Shown: positions 45,353-55,170, counted from the stretch's first letter. The stretch: DNA of 64,000 bases from CAWEWH01 sp963812775 (GCA_963812775.1 CAWEWH010000008.1:387859-451858); one strand, 5' to 3'. Notes: generated from the letters alone by a model not told the origin. A program made the numbers and translations.

Positions 45353-45565
45353 CTAGGTGAGGTCCTCTGGCGGGAGAATGAAACGGACCCCAAGTGGTAT
45401 CAGAAGCCCCACAGCGCACATACCAACAAACAGGATTGGGGGCAGTGGATGTCCGAGAGTCGCGGCAAAGATCGCCAACGCCGCGACAAATGCGACGGTG
45501 CCCACAGTTGTTGCAAGTGCAACCTTCAACTTGCTCACGCGAATCAGTTGCCAAACCCGAATCAA
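45353..45565 (-). CDS. Small two-TM membrane protein of unknown function
   Basis: 70 residues: basic N-terminus MIRVWQLIRVSKLK, a hydrophobic helix VALATTVGTVAFVAALAIFA, a short linker and a second helix ILFVGMCAVGLLIPLGV, ending in acidic residues. The distribution of charges (positive inside) is that of a genuine membrane protein, which supports coding. No family recognised and no operon partner on the strand nearby. Confidence 0.5.
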   Translation of the reverse strand: MIRVWQLIRVSKLKVALATTVGTVAFVAALAIFAATLGHPLPPILFVGMCAVGLLIPLGVRFILPPEDLT

Positions 45566-45710
45566 GAGCTTCTTATGTGGCAGAATCGAGGCCGTGCCCC
45601 AGAGCCGACCATCTCAGAGGAAACTCCGCGACAAGCCGGAGACGCTGGCGGTCGGGCGGCCGATGGGTAGGCGGCTTTTGATTTTTCCGATGCACGACGC
45701 GAACGTGGCG

Positions 45711-46406
45711 CTACACGCCTTTGAGGCGGAACAGAAATCCCGGAAAAGAATCGACGAAGGTCCACGCCAGCCGGTAGTCGCGATGGGCTACGAGAAAGCT
45801 TTCGCGGCTCATCTCGGTGACGGAATGTCGAATTTTGCGGTCAACGAATTCCGCTGGGAGTGGGCCTGGCCCGTTCTCAGATAGGAGAGACGTTTGTAAG
45901 TGGTGGCGCGGCTTGCCAGCGGATAAAGCGAGTTTTGCCCAAAACATCACGGGGGCGTTGAGGGCGGAAAGTTGGTCAACCGCCACTTTCGGATCTTGCG
46001 TGTATTGGATTGCTCCGATCGAATGGACTAGGTCCACGCGGCCGAGCCAGTCGACTGCAGCGCCGATCTCCGAGAACCAGCGCAGGGAGTCAGTTGTCAG
46101 CTTCTCGGCCTTCTTCAGTGCCAGGGGAATTTCAACGATCGCCCATCGTAGTTGAACTTCGGGAAGGCCAAGGCGCGCCACACGATGATGAAGTCCAAAC
46201 GCGCCGCCGAAATCCAGGACATGGATGGGGGGTTGCCGAACGAGGGCAGCCATGCCAACCGCGAGGAGTGTCCTGTCGAGGCCAGCACCCGCAGGCATCG
46301 CGAGAATGTCGCGATCGGACAATGCCTCGGTCTTAGCAAACACTACATCCACCAACGCTTCGTCGTCGTAGCCCCGGGCCCCTGCATCTCGCTTGAACAT
46401 GAACAC
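45711..46406 (-). CDS. Putative methyltransferase, TIGR04325-like (second copy)
   Basis: IHVLDFGGAFGLHHRVARLG aligns with the VLDWGGGLGHYYVYSRV core of the protein at 29-30 kb, followed by LRWAIVEIPLALKKAEKL and DLVHSIGAIQYTQDP; the C-terminal RESFLVAHRDYRLAWTFVDSFPG matches the family's closing part. 231 residues, shorter than the cluster copy at the N-terminus. No frame break. It may modify the same polysaccharide from a remote site or belong to an acquired glycan gene pair with the GT2 upstream. Confidence 0.7.
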   Translation of the reverse strand: MFMFKRDAGARGYDDEALVDVVFAKTEALSDRDILAMPAGAGLDRTLLAVGMAALVRQPPIHVLDFGGAFGLHHRVARLGLPEVQLRWAIVEIPLALKKAEKLTTDSLRWFSEIGAAVDWLGRVDLVHSIGAIQYTQDPKVAVDQLSALNAPVMFWAKLALSAGKPRHHLQTSLLSENGPGPLPAEFVDRKIRHSVTEMSRESFLVAHRDYRLAWTFVDSFPGFLFRLKGV

Positions 46407-46574
46407 AAGTCGATAGCACGCCGGACATCATCGGCAACTCATGAATGGGTGTAGTGGCAAATTATCGCGCGGCGCCGGCTCACCGTGGTCGACGTGCGAA
46501 CACTCTTGGAGCCGCGCCTGGCTAAAGCCGGCTCAAATGCTTGGATGCTTCCATTGTTTGGCTGTTTGCGCGCG

Positions 46575-47192
46575 TCACCGTCTTTCGCTTGAATTTACCC
46601 GCAACGCCAATTCTCGTACAAACTGTTGAACAATGGCCGTCGGCAACTCGAATTCGACTAGCCGCCACCCAAGGCCCTGAAGTGCGAACACCAGGCCGTA
46701 GCTGGCATTCGCGGGTTTTGAATTGCCTGCACGAACAACGAAATGCATCGGGCTGCTGAAGCCTGATGAAAAGAAAATGCTAAGAAACTCACCCGTCATG
46801 GGATGGAGTTTGGGTAGATGACTGTCAATCGTAGTAGCTTGACCTAAATTGTTGGCACTTGGCACGCGACCTTCTCGCAACATCGCGAGCACGTTTTGGG
46901 GTGTCAGGATTTCCTCAAGGTACGCCTGCGCCATCAAAGTTCCGGCGCCAATCGCAGCTGACCGTCCGAGGCCGCCTAGCTCTTTCCCACGGCCGCTTTC
47001 CTCCAGGTAAGCGCGAGCAACCTGTCGCCCAAGTGACCTTCGCAAGGCAATAAAATCTATTCGGTCGTTCACTTCCTGCTGATCACCACGCTGGATCGCT
47101 GATCCGAGTTGGGCGGCAGAGACGAGTGGCCAACTACGGTAGGCGAGGAACACGGCAACGACAGCGATTGCGGCAAAGAGGATGCGCTTCAT
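46575..47192 (-). CDS. DUF2939-type membrane-anchored protein
   Basis: Starts at the ATG giving MKRILFAAIAVVAVFLAYRS, an N-terminal TM anchor; a longer reading frame upstream has no such start. The following AAQLGSAIQRGDQQEVNDRIDFIALRRSL is the DUF2939 pattern (Ala-Ile-x-x-Gly-Asp...Val-Asp-Phe...Leu-Arg). About 205 residues, exported side periplasmic. Function unknown in the literature as far as I know. Confidence 0.75.
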   Translation of the reverse strand: MKRILFAAIAVVAVFLAYRSWPLVSAAQLGSAIQRGDQQEVNDRIDFIALRRSLGRQVARAYLEESGRGKELGGLGRSAAIGAGTLMAQAYLEEILTPQNVLAMLREGRVPSANNLGQATTIDSHLPKLHPMTGEFLSIFFSSGFSSPMHFVVRAGNSKPANASYGLVFALQGLGWRLVEFELPTAIVQQFVRELALRVNSSERR

Positions 47193-47412
47193 CTCGTTGA
47201 AACGCGGCGCAAGCCTGCAATGTTCGTAGTAGTCGTGCCCTGCGACGAACTTTGACCAGACGGTCGCCCTTCGTTGATTGCCCATGCCGGCACAAGAAGT
47301 TGGAACGGTCACCGCCGCGAGGGGGAGCCGCCGCCTAATCACTCTCCACGGGCATCTGATGCACTTTCGTCCAGTTGCGCCAGGCTGAACCTACGCGCTA
47401 GAGTTCTGCGCC

Positions 47413-47817
47413 ATGGGAGCCTTCGTCAGAGACCAGGCTGACTGGCTGCTTGCGGCGTACGGGTTCTTTGCCGTAATCACGTTGGGACATTTCTGGCGGT
47501 GGGGCAGCGCTCCCGTGAAGCGCCTTCCACTCTACGTAGTCATCGCGCTCGTCTGGCCCCTTTATTGGATCGTGGTCCACGGTGTGAACGAGACCGTGAG
47601 GCTGGCGTGCGCGCCACTGCAAACCGCACTCACATCAATCGCTGTCCCTGTGGTGCCTGAGATCATTGGGCTCGCTTGGCTTCTAGGAGCTGTATTTTTC
47701 CCGGCTTTTTATATCGGTAGGCATTGGCACTCGTGCGGTGATGCGTGGTGCTGGGTGTCTTTGGTGGGTAAGTCGTTGGTGTGGGCGCCGTTCTGGCCGT
47801 CATACATCTTCATCTAA
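47413..47817 (+). CDS. Small multi-pass membrane protein, unknown function
   Basis: 134 residues with hydrophobic stretches WLLAAYGFFAVITLGHFW, LYVVIALVWPLYWIVV, ITSIAVP-type and IIGLAWLLGAVFFPAFYIG, that is three to four TM helices. The end, HSCGDAWCWVSLV, contains two Cys and Trp residues. ATG start preceded by a purine-rich stretch. No recognised family. Confidence 0.6.
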   Translation: MGAFVRDQADWLLAAYGFFAVITLGHFWRWGSAPVKRLPLYVVIALVWPLYWIVVHGVNETVRLACAPLQTALTSIAVPVVPEIIGLAWLLGAVFFPAFYIGRHWHSCGDAWCWVSLVGKSLVWAPFWPSYIFI

Positions 47818-47969
47818 GTGCCTGCCCTTTGGGCAGCGTGAATCCCAGCGACGGAGAAGCTTGGTGGGATGGAATTCGGGTTGGTGAGGTCACTATCTTA
47901 TACAGTCGGTCGAGTCCAAACCAACTTGCTCGCGCTTAGCGCGACGAGTTGGCGCGACGGAGACGTCCA

Positions 47970-48992
47970 GTGAACCGACAGCCAATCGTGGGCCAAAAGA
48001 CCAAGCTTGGTATCGCGCTGTGGGGCACGCAACCAATCCAGAGGCTCATAGAGCAAGTTCAGATCGCGGAGCGGCTCGGACTTGAGAGCGTATGGGTCAT
48101 AGACTCGCAACTGCTCTGTCGAGACATTTTTGTGACCCTCACAGCCTGTCTGGCGAGTACCTCGCGCATCTCCTTGGCAACGGGCGTCACCAACCCCCGC
48201 ACGCGCCATGTCAGCGCGACGGCAAGCGCGATTGCCACTCTGGCGGAGATGTTTCCCGGCCGTGTGTTGGCCGGCGTCGGAACCGGCTTCAGCTCACTGC
48301 GGACGGTTGGCATGGCCGCCGCGAGGGTAACGCAATTGGAGAGATTCGTGGTGGACTTGAAAGTGCTTCTGCGCAACGACAGCGTCGAGTTCGAGAACGG
48401 CGTGCGGGGAGGAATAACGTGGCTTGAGCGTCCGTGTGCCGTTCCGATCGTGGTCGCTGCGTCGGGGCCGAAGATCTCGCGAATGGCCGCGGCGATCGCC
48501 GACGGGGCCATTCTCCTGCTGGGCATTGCGCCCGATTTGCTCGCCAGGGGAATCGGGTGGCTCAAGGACGGCGCCCAAGATGCCGGGCGTGATCTCGACG
48601 AGTTTACAGTCACATGTTGGACGCCCCTGGGAATCGGCGCCACCTCGGCAGCCGGGCGCGACGAAGTTCGCGCACGGGTTGCCTCCGCCATCATGCAGAC
48701 TAATCCCGATTGGTTTGAAAGTGAGGAACGGGAGGCCATTGAGCGGCTGAGGGCGTCGTACCAGGACTACCAACATGCCTCATCGCGGCCCGACCACGCG
48801 GCTCTCGTGTCCGATCGCATGGTGGAGCGTTACGCAATCGCCGGAGATGCGGTCGAAGTGTCGGAGCGTTTGGCGGAGCTTTTGGCGCGTCCAGGCTTGG
48901 ATCGTATTGTGCTAACCCCCCAGGGAGGCACCACGTCATTGGATGCGGTTCTCGGCGCCCTCGAGAACAGTGTGCTGCCCGAGACTCGGTGA
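47970..48992 (+). CDS. LLM-class (luciferase-like) flavin-dependent oxidoreductase
   Basis: F420/FMN-dependent TIM-barrel protein: KLGIALWGTQPIQRLIEQVQ at the N-terminus, AERLGLESVWVIDSQ, AAASTSRISLATGVTNPRTRH, FPGRVLAGVGTG and PIVVAASGPKISRMAA are typical of the methylene-tetrahydromethanopterin reductase-like group. GTG start giving VNRQPIVGQ; a TTG 21 bp upstream is possible. 340 residues, stand-alone. The substrate cannot be predicted. Confidence 0.82.
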   Translation: MNRQPIVGQKTKLGIALWGTQPIQRLIEQVQIAERLGLESVWVIDSQLLCRDIFVTLTACLASTSRISLATGVTNPRTRHVSATASAIATLAEMFPGRVLAGVGTGFSSLRTVGMAAARVTQLERFVVDLKVLLRNDSVEFENGVRGGITWLERPCAVPIVVAASGPKISRMAAAIADGAILLLGIAPDLLARGIGWLKDGAQDAGRDLDEFTVTCWTPLGIGATSAAGRDEVRARVASAIMQTNPDWFESEEREAIERLRASYQDYQHASSRPDHAALVSDRMVERYAIAGDAVEVSERLAELLARPGLDRIVLTPQGGTTSLDAVLGALENSVLPETR

Positions 48993-49118
48993 TGTGGTCG
49001 ACCAGTTGTGAGGACTCCTCCAGCTCTCGTGAGGAAGGAGACGAGTTCAGCCCCCCGATATGCCCAGCTCCTCGCTATCCGGTGGGCAACTTCAGGACTC
49101 TTCATGCTCCGGGTAAGT

Positions 49119-49325
49119 CTAGCTTGGTGTCTTTATGAGACCGTGCGCCGCCATTAGCAGCCACGTGCGATGCACTATGTCGTTACGGTTAGGCTGCTCT
49201 TCGAGCAGTTGCCCAATCTCCAGCCACGTCTTGGCCATATCCAGCAGCTTTCGGCGACGAGAGACATTTTCGGCTTCAAGGGCAAGGCAAACACAGTTAT
49301 CCGCGAGCTTGCTGGGGGTATGCAT
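49119..49325 (-). CDS. Small helical hypothetical protein
   Basis: 68 residues, all helix-forming. RRKLLDMAKTWLEIGQLLEE has the pattern of a small protein found in many copies in rhizobia (A-E-C-x-x-L-A ... LL-x-M-A-x-x-W). A broken relative lies at 58.6 kb. No function is known. The ATG start is plausible; no operon partner. Confidence 0.55.
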   Translation of the reverse strand: MHTPSKLADNCVCLALEAENVSRRRKLLDMAKTWLEIGQLLEEQPNRNDIVHRTWLLMAAHGLIKTPS

Positions 49326-50261
49326 CCGTCAGCCTATGCTGCGTCGAATTAAGACGATGTTATTTGAATTGAAAACTCACGGGGCCTTTCGGTGACAAAC
49401 GGGAAATTTTGGATACCGATCAGGAAAACCGTGACGACCAATGTCTGCTTTGGGTCAAACGCGGAGCTGAGCAACGCGTCTGGCGTATGTCCGTTTGTCC
49501 ACCAATGGCGGACGCGTCCTCGGCATCCGCGAAGGTCGGGAGAGTGCCAATAGCGGAAGTTGCGGACCCCCACGAGCAGACCACCCCGATGATCCGCTCT
49601 TCCGGTTTGAGCCATGCGCTTTCGCGATGGGTCGAGAGTTTCACGCGAGCGGTAGAGACACACGACCTCGAGGCTCGATTGGCAGACTCGAGGAGGCAAC
49701 GCGGACATGAATCGCGGCCTGATAAATCGCTTTCAGCGCATTGAGTCCGAGAGAGAAGGGCGGGCTGGAGCGTTGTGTCATCTGCCCGATACCGCAGGGG
49801 GAGTCGGTGCATGACGGTTGGGAAAGTGATCTGCCGATGACTGCAGAAGAGTGAGAGGCAATGTTCTGTCATGCTTCGCGCTCTTGAATCTCGAATTTTG
49901 AGGCGTGAAGCAAGGCGCCGTCTGGGCTGATAGCTTGTTCTTCCTCGCCTGGGACGGACCGAGGCTGAAGCGTGGGCGACGGTTGCGGCCATGAGGGCGA
50001 GCGGCCGCCTCGGCGAGGAGGACATCACGATAGCGCTCAAATGGCCCGCACCCCCGATGATCTGCCGCCTTCGCGATGGGTTGAGGTGGGCAACTTGCGG
50101 CGAGACGAGGACCACGCCATCAGCGCCGAAATCGAGCGTTTGTTCGCTGGGATTCCCCCCGAGAGGGATCCATGCAACGAGCCGCCAAGCCTGGAGAGGT
50201 TGGTCCTAGATTTTGGTTTGAGAGCCCCGTACGCTGAGGGTTCACAAGCCAGTGACTCTCA
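49326..50261. other. 936-bp intergenic stretch with degraded interspersed sequence
   Basis: No intact gene supported. Around 49430-49560 the minus strand reads GTLPTFADAEDASAIGGQTD in one frame and RYWHSPDLRG in another, a combination I associate with a dispersed non-coding repeat that yields spurious reading frames in Bradyrhizobium-type genomes. Between 49940 and 50230 a weakly codon-biased + strand segment (DEDHAISAEIERLFAGIPPE) may be a gene remnant of unknown type. Nothing else seen. Confidence 0.35.
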
Positions 50262-51518
50262 ATGCCGCAACATGCTCGTCGATCGCCTGGCCTGGACACA
50301 CTGCGCGGGAGCGCCGTTCTCGCCGTGTTGTGTTGGCACTATCTAAACAACACGAGTGTCTTGCGAACTCCCGCCCTGAACTTCCTTCAGGATCTGACTT
50401 CACTGCTGTTCTTCGGGGTCGACCTGTTCTTCGTACTCTCAGGGTTTTTAATTGGTAGCTCCCTGCTCACGACAAGGGATTCCCCTGATTATTTCCGCCC
50501 ATACTTCGTACGCCGTTTGGCCAGGATCCTGCCGCTGTACTTTTTGTGGCTTGCCGCATTTCTCGTCATGTACGGCCTCGGCAGCCGCTGGCGCGGGGCG
50601 TTTCCATGGCTTCTGGAGCTCGATGGCATTCCCTTGCTGTCCTACTTCACCTTCACTCAGAATTTCTATGCTCTGGCCTCATGGGGCCCAGCGTGGCTTT
50701 CGGTGACATGGACTCTCGCAATCGAGATGCAATTTTACGTTTTGGCCGCGGTCGTGATCTATTTGGTTCCGGTACGCTATGTCGCCCTTCTCTGCCTCGC
50801 CGTCATCGTAGCGGTCGAGGTCATGCGGCAGGCCGGCGTCTTCGTCGATCAAGCGGCGATTGTAATGACGCCATCTCGGCTTGACGCGCCTTTCATGGGC
50901 GTACTGTGTGCGGCACTCTGGCGTGTGCATGTCGTGCGAGAATTTGTGGTTCGCAATAGTACGTCGCTGAGAGCAGCGGCCGTCGGGCTCATTGTCGGTT
51001 ACTACGTATACGCCGTTTTCGACGGGATGCCGCTGCCGCTGTCAGGTTTCGCCCATAACTCAATCTTGTGCGGTTTCGCGACGCTCGCGTTCGCTGCGTC
51101 AGGCGCCGCTGCTGCGCCTGTTGTGCGCTTCGTGCGTTGGTGCGGAGTGCGGTGTTACGGGATCTACCTTTTCCACGTCGGGCTACTCGGACTTGCATCG
51201 CATGTCCTCTTCAGACTACCGCCAAATTGGTTTGCCCCGGGAATCGCGTGGCCCGCGGTAGGGCTCGCAACAGTTCTGACTTTTTTGCTCGCGTGGGCGA
51301 GCTGGCGCTATTTCGAGAAGCCAATCATTGACTACGCAAACGCATGGGCCCGTCGTCGGGCGGATTTGACGCCGAACACGAAAGAAGACGTCCTGCGTTG
51401 TCAGGCCGAAGCCTTAAGTGGCCTCAATCTCCCGACGTTACAATGCGCGGGCGCAGCGGCGGCGCAAACGGGCCGGGTACGTCTGACAGAGGGGCGAGTT
51501 GAAGGCCCGACGTTTTGA
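50262..51518 (+). CDS. Acyltransferase family 3 (OafA/YrhL-type) membrane protein
   Basis: Multi-pass inner-membrane O-acyltransferase that typically acetylates surface polysaccharides. PGLDTLRGSAVLAVLCWHY contains the conserved R and the catalytic His of the first helix; LFFGVDLFFVLSGFLIG and RRLARILPLYFLW are the second and third family motifs. About ten TM segments follow, and WRYFEKPIIDYA closes the domain. The last 50 residues are unrelated and overlap the opposite-strand gene by about 95 bp, so the true stop may be an artefact of a lost shorter end. It could act on the polysaccharide of region 1 (inference). Confidence 0.88.
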   Translation: MPQHARRSPGLDTLRGSAVLAVLCWHYLNNTSVLRTPALNFLQDLTSLLFFGVDLFFVLSGFLIGSSLLTTRDSPDYFRPYFVRRLARILPLYFLWLAAFLVMYGLGSRWRGAFPWLLELDGIPLLSYFTFTQNFYALASWGPAWLSVTWTLAIEMQFYVLAAVVIYLVPVRYVALLCLAVIVAVEVMRQAGVFVDQAAIVMTPSRLDAPFMGVLCAALWRVHVVREFVVRNSTSLRAAAVGLIVGYYVYAVFDGMPLPLSGFAHNSILCGFATLAFAASGAAAAPVVRFVRWCGVRCYGIYLFHVGLLGLASHVLFRLPPNWFAPGIAWPAVGLATVLTFLLAWASWRYFEKPIIDYANAWARRRADLTPNTKEDVLRCQAEALSGLNLPTLQCAGAAAAQTGRVRLTEGRVEGPTF

Positions 51519-51912
51519 TCATTTCATTGATGTCTTGCTCCATACGCTTGAGATCGTCCGCAAAGTGTCGTCCGACGACAGGTGCAGTCGCCCGACGGTT
51601 GCAGCGGGCCACCAAGCTCACACCGTGATCGAGAATCTGATTGAACTCTGACTTCAACGCTTCCACGATGCGGAATACGTCCTCGTGCTTCGTGACAAGC
51701 ATGGCAGTCGGTGACACCCGCAGGCCAATATGCAACGAGAGGGACTTGGCGACGCTTACGAGAACCTCTGCATCACCATTGTCGTCAAGCGGGAGGATCT
51801 CGATCGCTGCGACATCAGCTTCAAGAGCGGCCAGCCGTTCAGCCAGCTCACGGATGGTCGCCACGTAATCGGCGAAGGTCTTGACTTGTCCATGATCGGG
51901 CGTGTGCGGCAT
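51424..51912 (-). CDS. Hypothetical protein, helical
   Basis: 162 residues without recognised domain. TIRELAERLAALEADVAAIE looks like a coiled-coil helix, then a compact alpha/beta segment (AEVLVSVAKSLSLHIGLRVS, AMLVTKHEDVFRIVEALKSE). No signal peptide or TM. The 3' end overlaps the opposite-strand acyltransferase tail. Codon usage appears normal on this strand. Confidence 0.55.
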   Translation of the reverse strand: MPHTPDHGQVKTFADYVATIRELAERLAALEADVAAIEILPLDDNGDAEVLVSVAKSLSLHIGLRVSPTAMLVTKHEDVFRIVEALKSEFNQILDHGVSLVARCNRRATAPVVGRHFADDLKRMEQDINEMIKTSGLQLAPLSDVPGPFAPPLRPRIVTSGD

Positions 51913-52113
51913 TGCTAACTCCTGCTACCGCCAACAACTAGTATTCGGCCAGCCCAATCCGCATCAATCCGCATTGAGCCTCTCGAGTCAATTCTGTCCG
52001 GTCCGGAGCCGTCGCGATTCCCCGTCATCGGTGGCATGGCACGGCTGATAGAAAGGTGGCCGCAACTCCGTTCTGTCATTCGGTCGTGCAGATCCACCTC
52101 GCCGAAAGGGGAA

Positions 52114-52514
52114 CTAACCGTCCCTGCCACGGCTTAGGTTATCCAGGATCTCTTTCTTATACCCCTCAAACCGTGCGCGCTTAGCGCGCTCTGTGTCATG
52201 TGCGATGCTGATTTGTTTGTTCTCGCCTTCCTTCTTGCCCAAGAGTTCGAACACATATCTTACAGCGCCCAAGTCACTCTTAAGCGCCCTACGGACCAGG
52301 TCCCGTGCAAGGGCAGCATCAGCTCGCATCTTGAAATTCTTCTTCCCTGGTTCCTTGGCCTCGATGAGACGGGCAGCTTCCTTTCGAATGACTTCATCAA
52401 GCGAGGGCGTTGTGGAGTTACGCTTTCACTTGGGTTTCCAGACACCCCCTTTTTGAACTGAGTGTGCCTGGGCGGACTTCGATAGCCAACCGCGCTTTGA
52501 TCTGAGTCAGCCAT
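52114..52514 (-). pseudogene. DUF5681-domain protein, frameshifted (copy 1)
   Basis: MADSDQSAVGYRSPPRHTQF and KKGVSGNP at the start match the DUF5681 opening (VGYGRPPxxxxFKxGxSGNPxG). The expected continuation TTPSLDEVIRKEAARLIEA followed by KNFKMRADAALARDLVRRAL and GAVRYVFELLGKKEG is in another frame, implying loss of one base near 52420-52430, next to an in-frame stop. The neighbouring second copy is intact. These proteins flank phage terminase/methylase genes in many rhizobial prophages. Confidence 0.6.
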
Positions 52515-52965
52515 TATGAGAACCTCCAATCGCCTGTGCGTCAGGCGTGGTTTTGGGTCCGAATCTCTCGAGTAGCTCGGGGATGAATGCGAAAGGTCGC
52601 TCACCGTTAGGGCGGTCAGGTTTCAGCGGCGGGATTTCGAGCGGCGGATCGCTAGCCAAGATGAATGAAACGAGCTGCTTTCGGGCGCGGCCGTCTCCCT
52701 CAATGGCGAGATTGAACTGCCTTCGAACAATGGCCTCCAGAACTGTGATGACCTCGCCACTCTTGAGGCGAACCGAGCGGTTGAGCTCAGCGTAAATCAG
52801 GTCGAGGAAGCGTGGGGGCTTTGTGGTCCTCGGCCTCCCGCGGGAGTTGCCCGACTTTCCCTTTCTGAACTTCGTTGTACCGGGTGGACGCCCATAGCCG
52901 ACGGTCGTCCGCGCCGTCGGTTCTCTGCGGTGACATTGACTTGATCTCCCCAGTGACTCCGCCAT
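52507..52965 (-). CDS. DUF5681-domain protein (copy 2)
   Basis: 152 residues: VGYGRPPGTTKFRKGKSGNS then RGRPR, followed by DLIYAELNRSVRLKSGEVI and VLEAIVRRQFNLAIEGDGRA, matching the complete DUF5681 layout. The chosen ATG gives MAESLGRSSQCHRREPTA. Function unknown; phage-associated by family and by its position next to the ParB-methylase and the broken copy 1, which it overlaps by 8 bp. Confidence 0.65.
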   Translation of the reverse strand: MAESLGRSSQCHRREPTARTTVGYGRPPGTTKFRKGKSGNSRGRPRTTKPPRFLDLIYAELNRSVRLKSGEVITVLEAIVRRQFNLAIEGDGRARKQLVSFILASDPPLEIPPLKPDRPNGERPFAFIPELLERFGPKTTPDAQAIGGSHNG

Positions 52966-52976
52966 TCGTTGCCGCA

Positions 52977-54274
52977 AGAACGCGCGGCCTCGCGTTGTAC
53001 AAATGTCTCGCTTGTGCTGGCGAGCCGGGCCCCGCTTCCGCAATATGCTTGGTATCGGCGAACGATGAGATCGCAGAAACGTGCCTCGTTCTCCAGGAGT
53101 CGCGCCGTGCGCCCGGTCTTTTGCGCGGCGATCAGCGTGGTGCCTAGGCCACCGAACACATCGACAACGAGCCCTGAGCCGTTGTGCTGTCGCTTATCGC
53201 GTCCGCTACCAGTGCCGTCGGGACAATGCCTGGGAAAGTAGGTATTCCATGTGGATCCTTGAGACGGGCATCTTTCCCCGCGTCGGGATATTCCCAAACG
53301 TTAGATCGGGCCGGTGTTGGTCCTGAGCCCTTGGGAGAGCTCGCAGCCCGAGCGCCATTGCTGAAGATGAAAAATAGCGAATGGTCGGAGTTGTAGAGGG
53401 CGCCGGGCAGGCCACGACCATGCTTCCAAACGCATAGATCTCGAGGATCACCAAACAAATCTCTACCGGCCTCGAGGAGATCACTGTAATTGGGCCAATC
53501 CGTTCCGAGGAAAATGAGCGCTCCCTCCTGACAGTTTCCTTGTGCATTGCCCAATGAGGCTTGCAGGAAATCGCGATAGTCCCCGGCGTTCATTTTTTGC
53601 ACTTCTTTAAGAAGGGCAGGGGCGGGAGACTGGACCGGCCGTTGCGGTCTATGGAGGCGCTCTGGAGGCATGGCGAAGATGGCGTCAGCTAATTCGTTGC
53701 CCATTAGCTTACCGACCTGCAACGAATCTCGCGGATCGCCGCAGAGCAATCGGTGCCTGCCGAGAACCCACACGTCACCGGGTCGTGTTACGGCTTGATC
53801 TTCGAGAGCTGGAAGAGTGTCTTCGTGTTGCTTCTCCCGGCCCCGCTTCGTGCGTGGGACTCGAGCAAGGCATCGATGTCATCAAGGTTGAATCCGGTGA
53901 ACTTGATGTCAAAACCTTCTTTGGCGAGCTCATCGAGTTCACTGCCGAGGAGCTTGCGATCCCAGGAACTCGATCGTTCCGAGTTGGTTGTCGGCGATGA
54001 TGTAGGCGCGGCGCTCCGCCTCGCTCAGATGTGAGAGGCATAGTGTCGGCACGACGGACAGACCAAGAAGCTTCGCTGCTTGCAAGCGGGCGTGACCTGC
54101 AAGGATGCCGCCGCGAGCATCGATCAAAATTGGAGTGGTGAAGCCATAGCGCTGAATACTGTCGGCGATGGCGCGTACTTGCGACTTGGTGTGCTTGCGC
54201 GGATTTCTCCGATCGTTCGTTAGCGATTCGGGCGATCGCATTTGGATGTCTTGCATTTCACTTTCTCGGTTCAT
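52977..54274 (-). pseudogene. Decayed ParB-domain DNA methyltransferase
   Basis: The 5' part encodes a ParB/Sulfiredoxin-like domain (RNPRKHTKSQVRAIADSIQR, PILIDARGGILAGHARLQAA, AYIIADNQLG) followed in other frames by SWDRKLLGSELDELAKEGFD, VTRPGDVWVLGRHRLLCGDP, HGIPTFPGIVPTALVADAI and DVFGGLGTTLIAAQKTGR. This is the ParB plus N4/N6-methylase architecture of rhizobial prophages. There are at least three frame breaks (near 53960, 53815 and 53180), and the catalytic DPPY of the methylase reads MPPE. It is therefore a dead gene, and the defects cannot all be base-calling errors. Confidence 0.72.
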
Positions 54275-54428
54275 CGCGCGTCCCGCGGATTGGGCATCCT
54301 GAAACGCGCACGGTTGATCGCCCGCGCGACGTGCGGGGCGGGGACGACTGACAGTCGGGTGGACTTGGAACGCCGCGGCGCTTCGGCGGCGTGAACGCGC
54401 CTGGGGAGCGTACGCCTTGCCGGGCTTC

Positions 54429-54461
54429 AAAAAGAAAACGCCCGGTGCTCAGCGCCGGGCG
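54429..54461 (-). terminator. Rho-independent terminator (minus strand)
   Basis: On the minus strand CGCCCGG and CCGGGCG form a 7-bp stem (54439-54445 with 54455-54461) followed by TTTTCTTTTT. It lies upstream of the ParB-methylase remnant, so it would end a transcript coming from the right, where no minus-strand gene is now recognisable nearby. Confidence 0.65.
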
Positions 54462-54588
54462 CAATCTCTCCAAGATGGCGATTTCTCAGTGTTGCGTGCA
54501 GCACGAGTCAAGGGCCCCCCGACAAAACTCCGAGCAAAACAGCGCGAGATGTTGCCAGCTCTGCGCGACTCAGAAACTCTCGAACGCG

Positions 54589-55170
54589 ATGGCGGAAGCA
54601 ACTCCAACAGAGAGGGAAGAAATCGCCGATGGTCCGGTGGTGCAGCCGCGCCGTCCGCGCCGGCGAGGGCAAAAGCCACGCAGTCCCTCGCGCCGACGCG
54701 AGCTAGCGAGGCCTCTCAATCGCCAACTCGCTCCGGCTATCCAGGCGAAAACGCAAAGCTCAAGATCAGCGCGGGACATCTTGGGGCGCGAGCGGCAGCT
54801 CAATCGTATCAATGAAGACGAGTTTCGCGCCGGCCGAAACTTCGAACAACTCCTGGAAACAGCGCAGTCGGTGGGCGTCAATCCACTGGCGCGGATCAGG
54901 GAGCGGGGATTCGGAGGCACTTCCAGCGTCGATCGGGCGGCTCTGGGACTAGTCAAAGCGAAGAAAGCGATTTAACTGGAGACGTGGCTGAGGCGATGCC
55001 TTAGCTCCGCAGACATCCAGCTCGTCCTACTGGTCTTGCAACAGCGGCTAAGCTTCAAACAAGTCGCGACGTTGGGTGGGAATGCCGGTCGGGCCGCCAT
55101 AAGTTACGTGGCTACTCGCTTCAGACGAGCGCTTCGAAGCCTTGTTGAGGGCGAGCACCTGGCGGATTGA
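54589..55170 (+). pseudogene. Phage-like helical protein interrupted by an in-frame TAA
   Basis: Opening frame MAEATPTEREEIADGP continues with a basic proline-rich linker and then RQLNRINEDEFRAGRNFEQL, up to LVKAKKAI and TAA at 54973-54975. Without change of frame LETWLRRCLSSADIQLVLLV follows, then LQQRLSFKQVATLGG and AISYVATRFRRALR, reading as an HTH-like helical end. So an internal nonsense codon splits what was probably one 190-residue protein. Family not recognised; the layout (helical, HTH-like end) resembles phage regulators. Confidence 0.45.

Noticed and set aside
49420..50115. 231-codon minus-strand frame in the intergenic region
   Set aside because: Ser/Arg-rich without domain. It resembles spurious frames produced by a dispersed repeat in Bradyrhizobium-like genomes.
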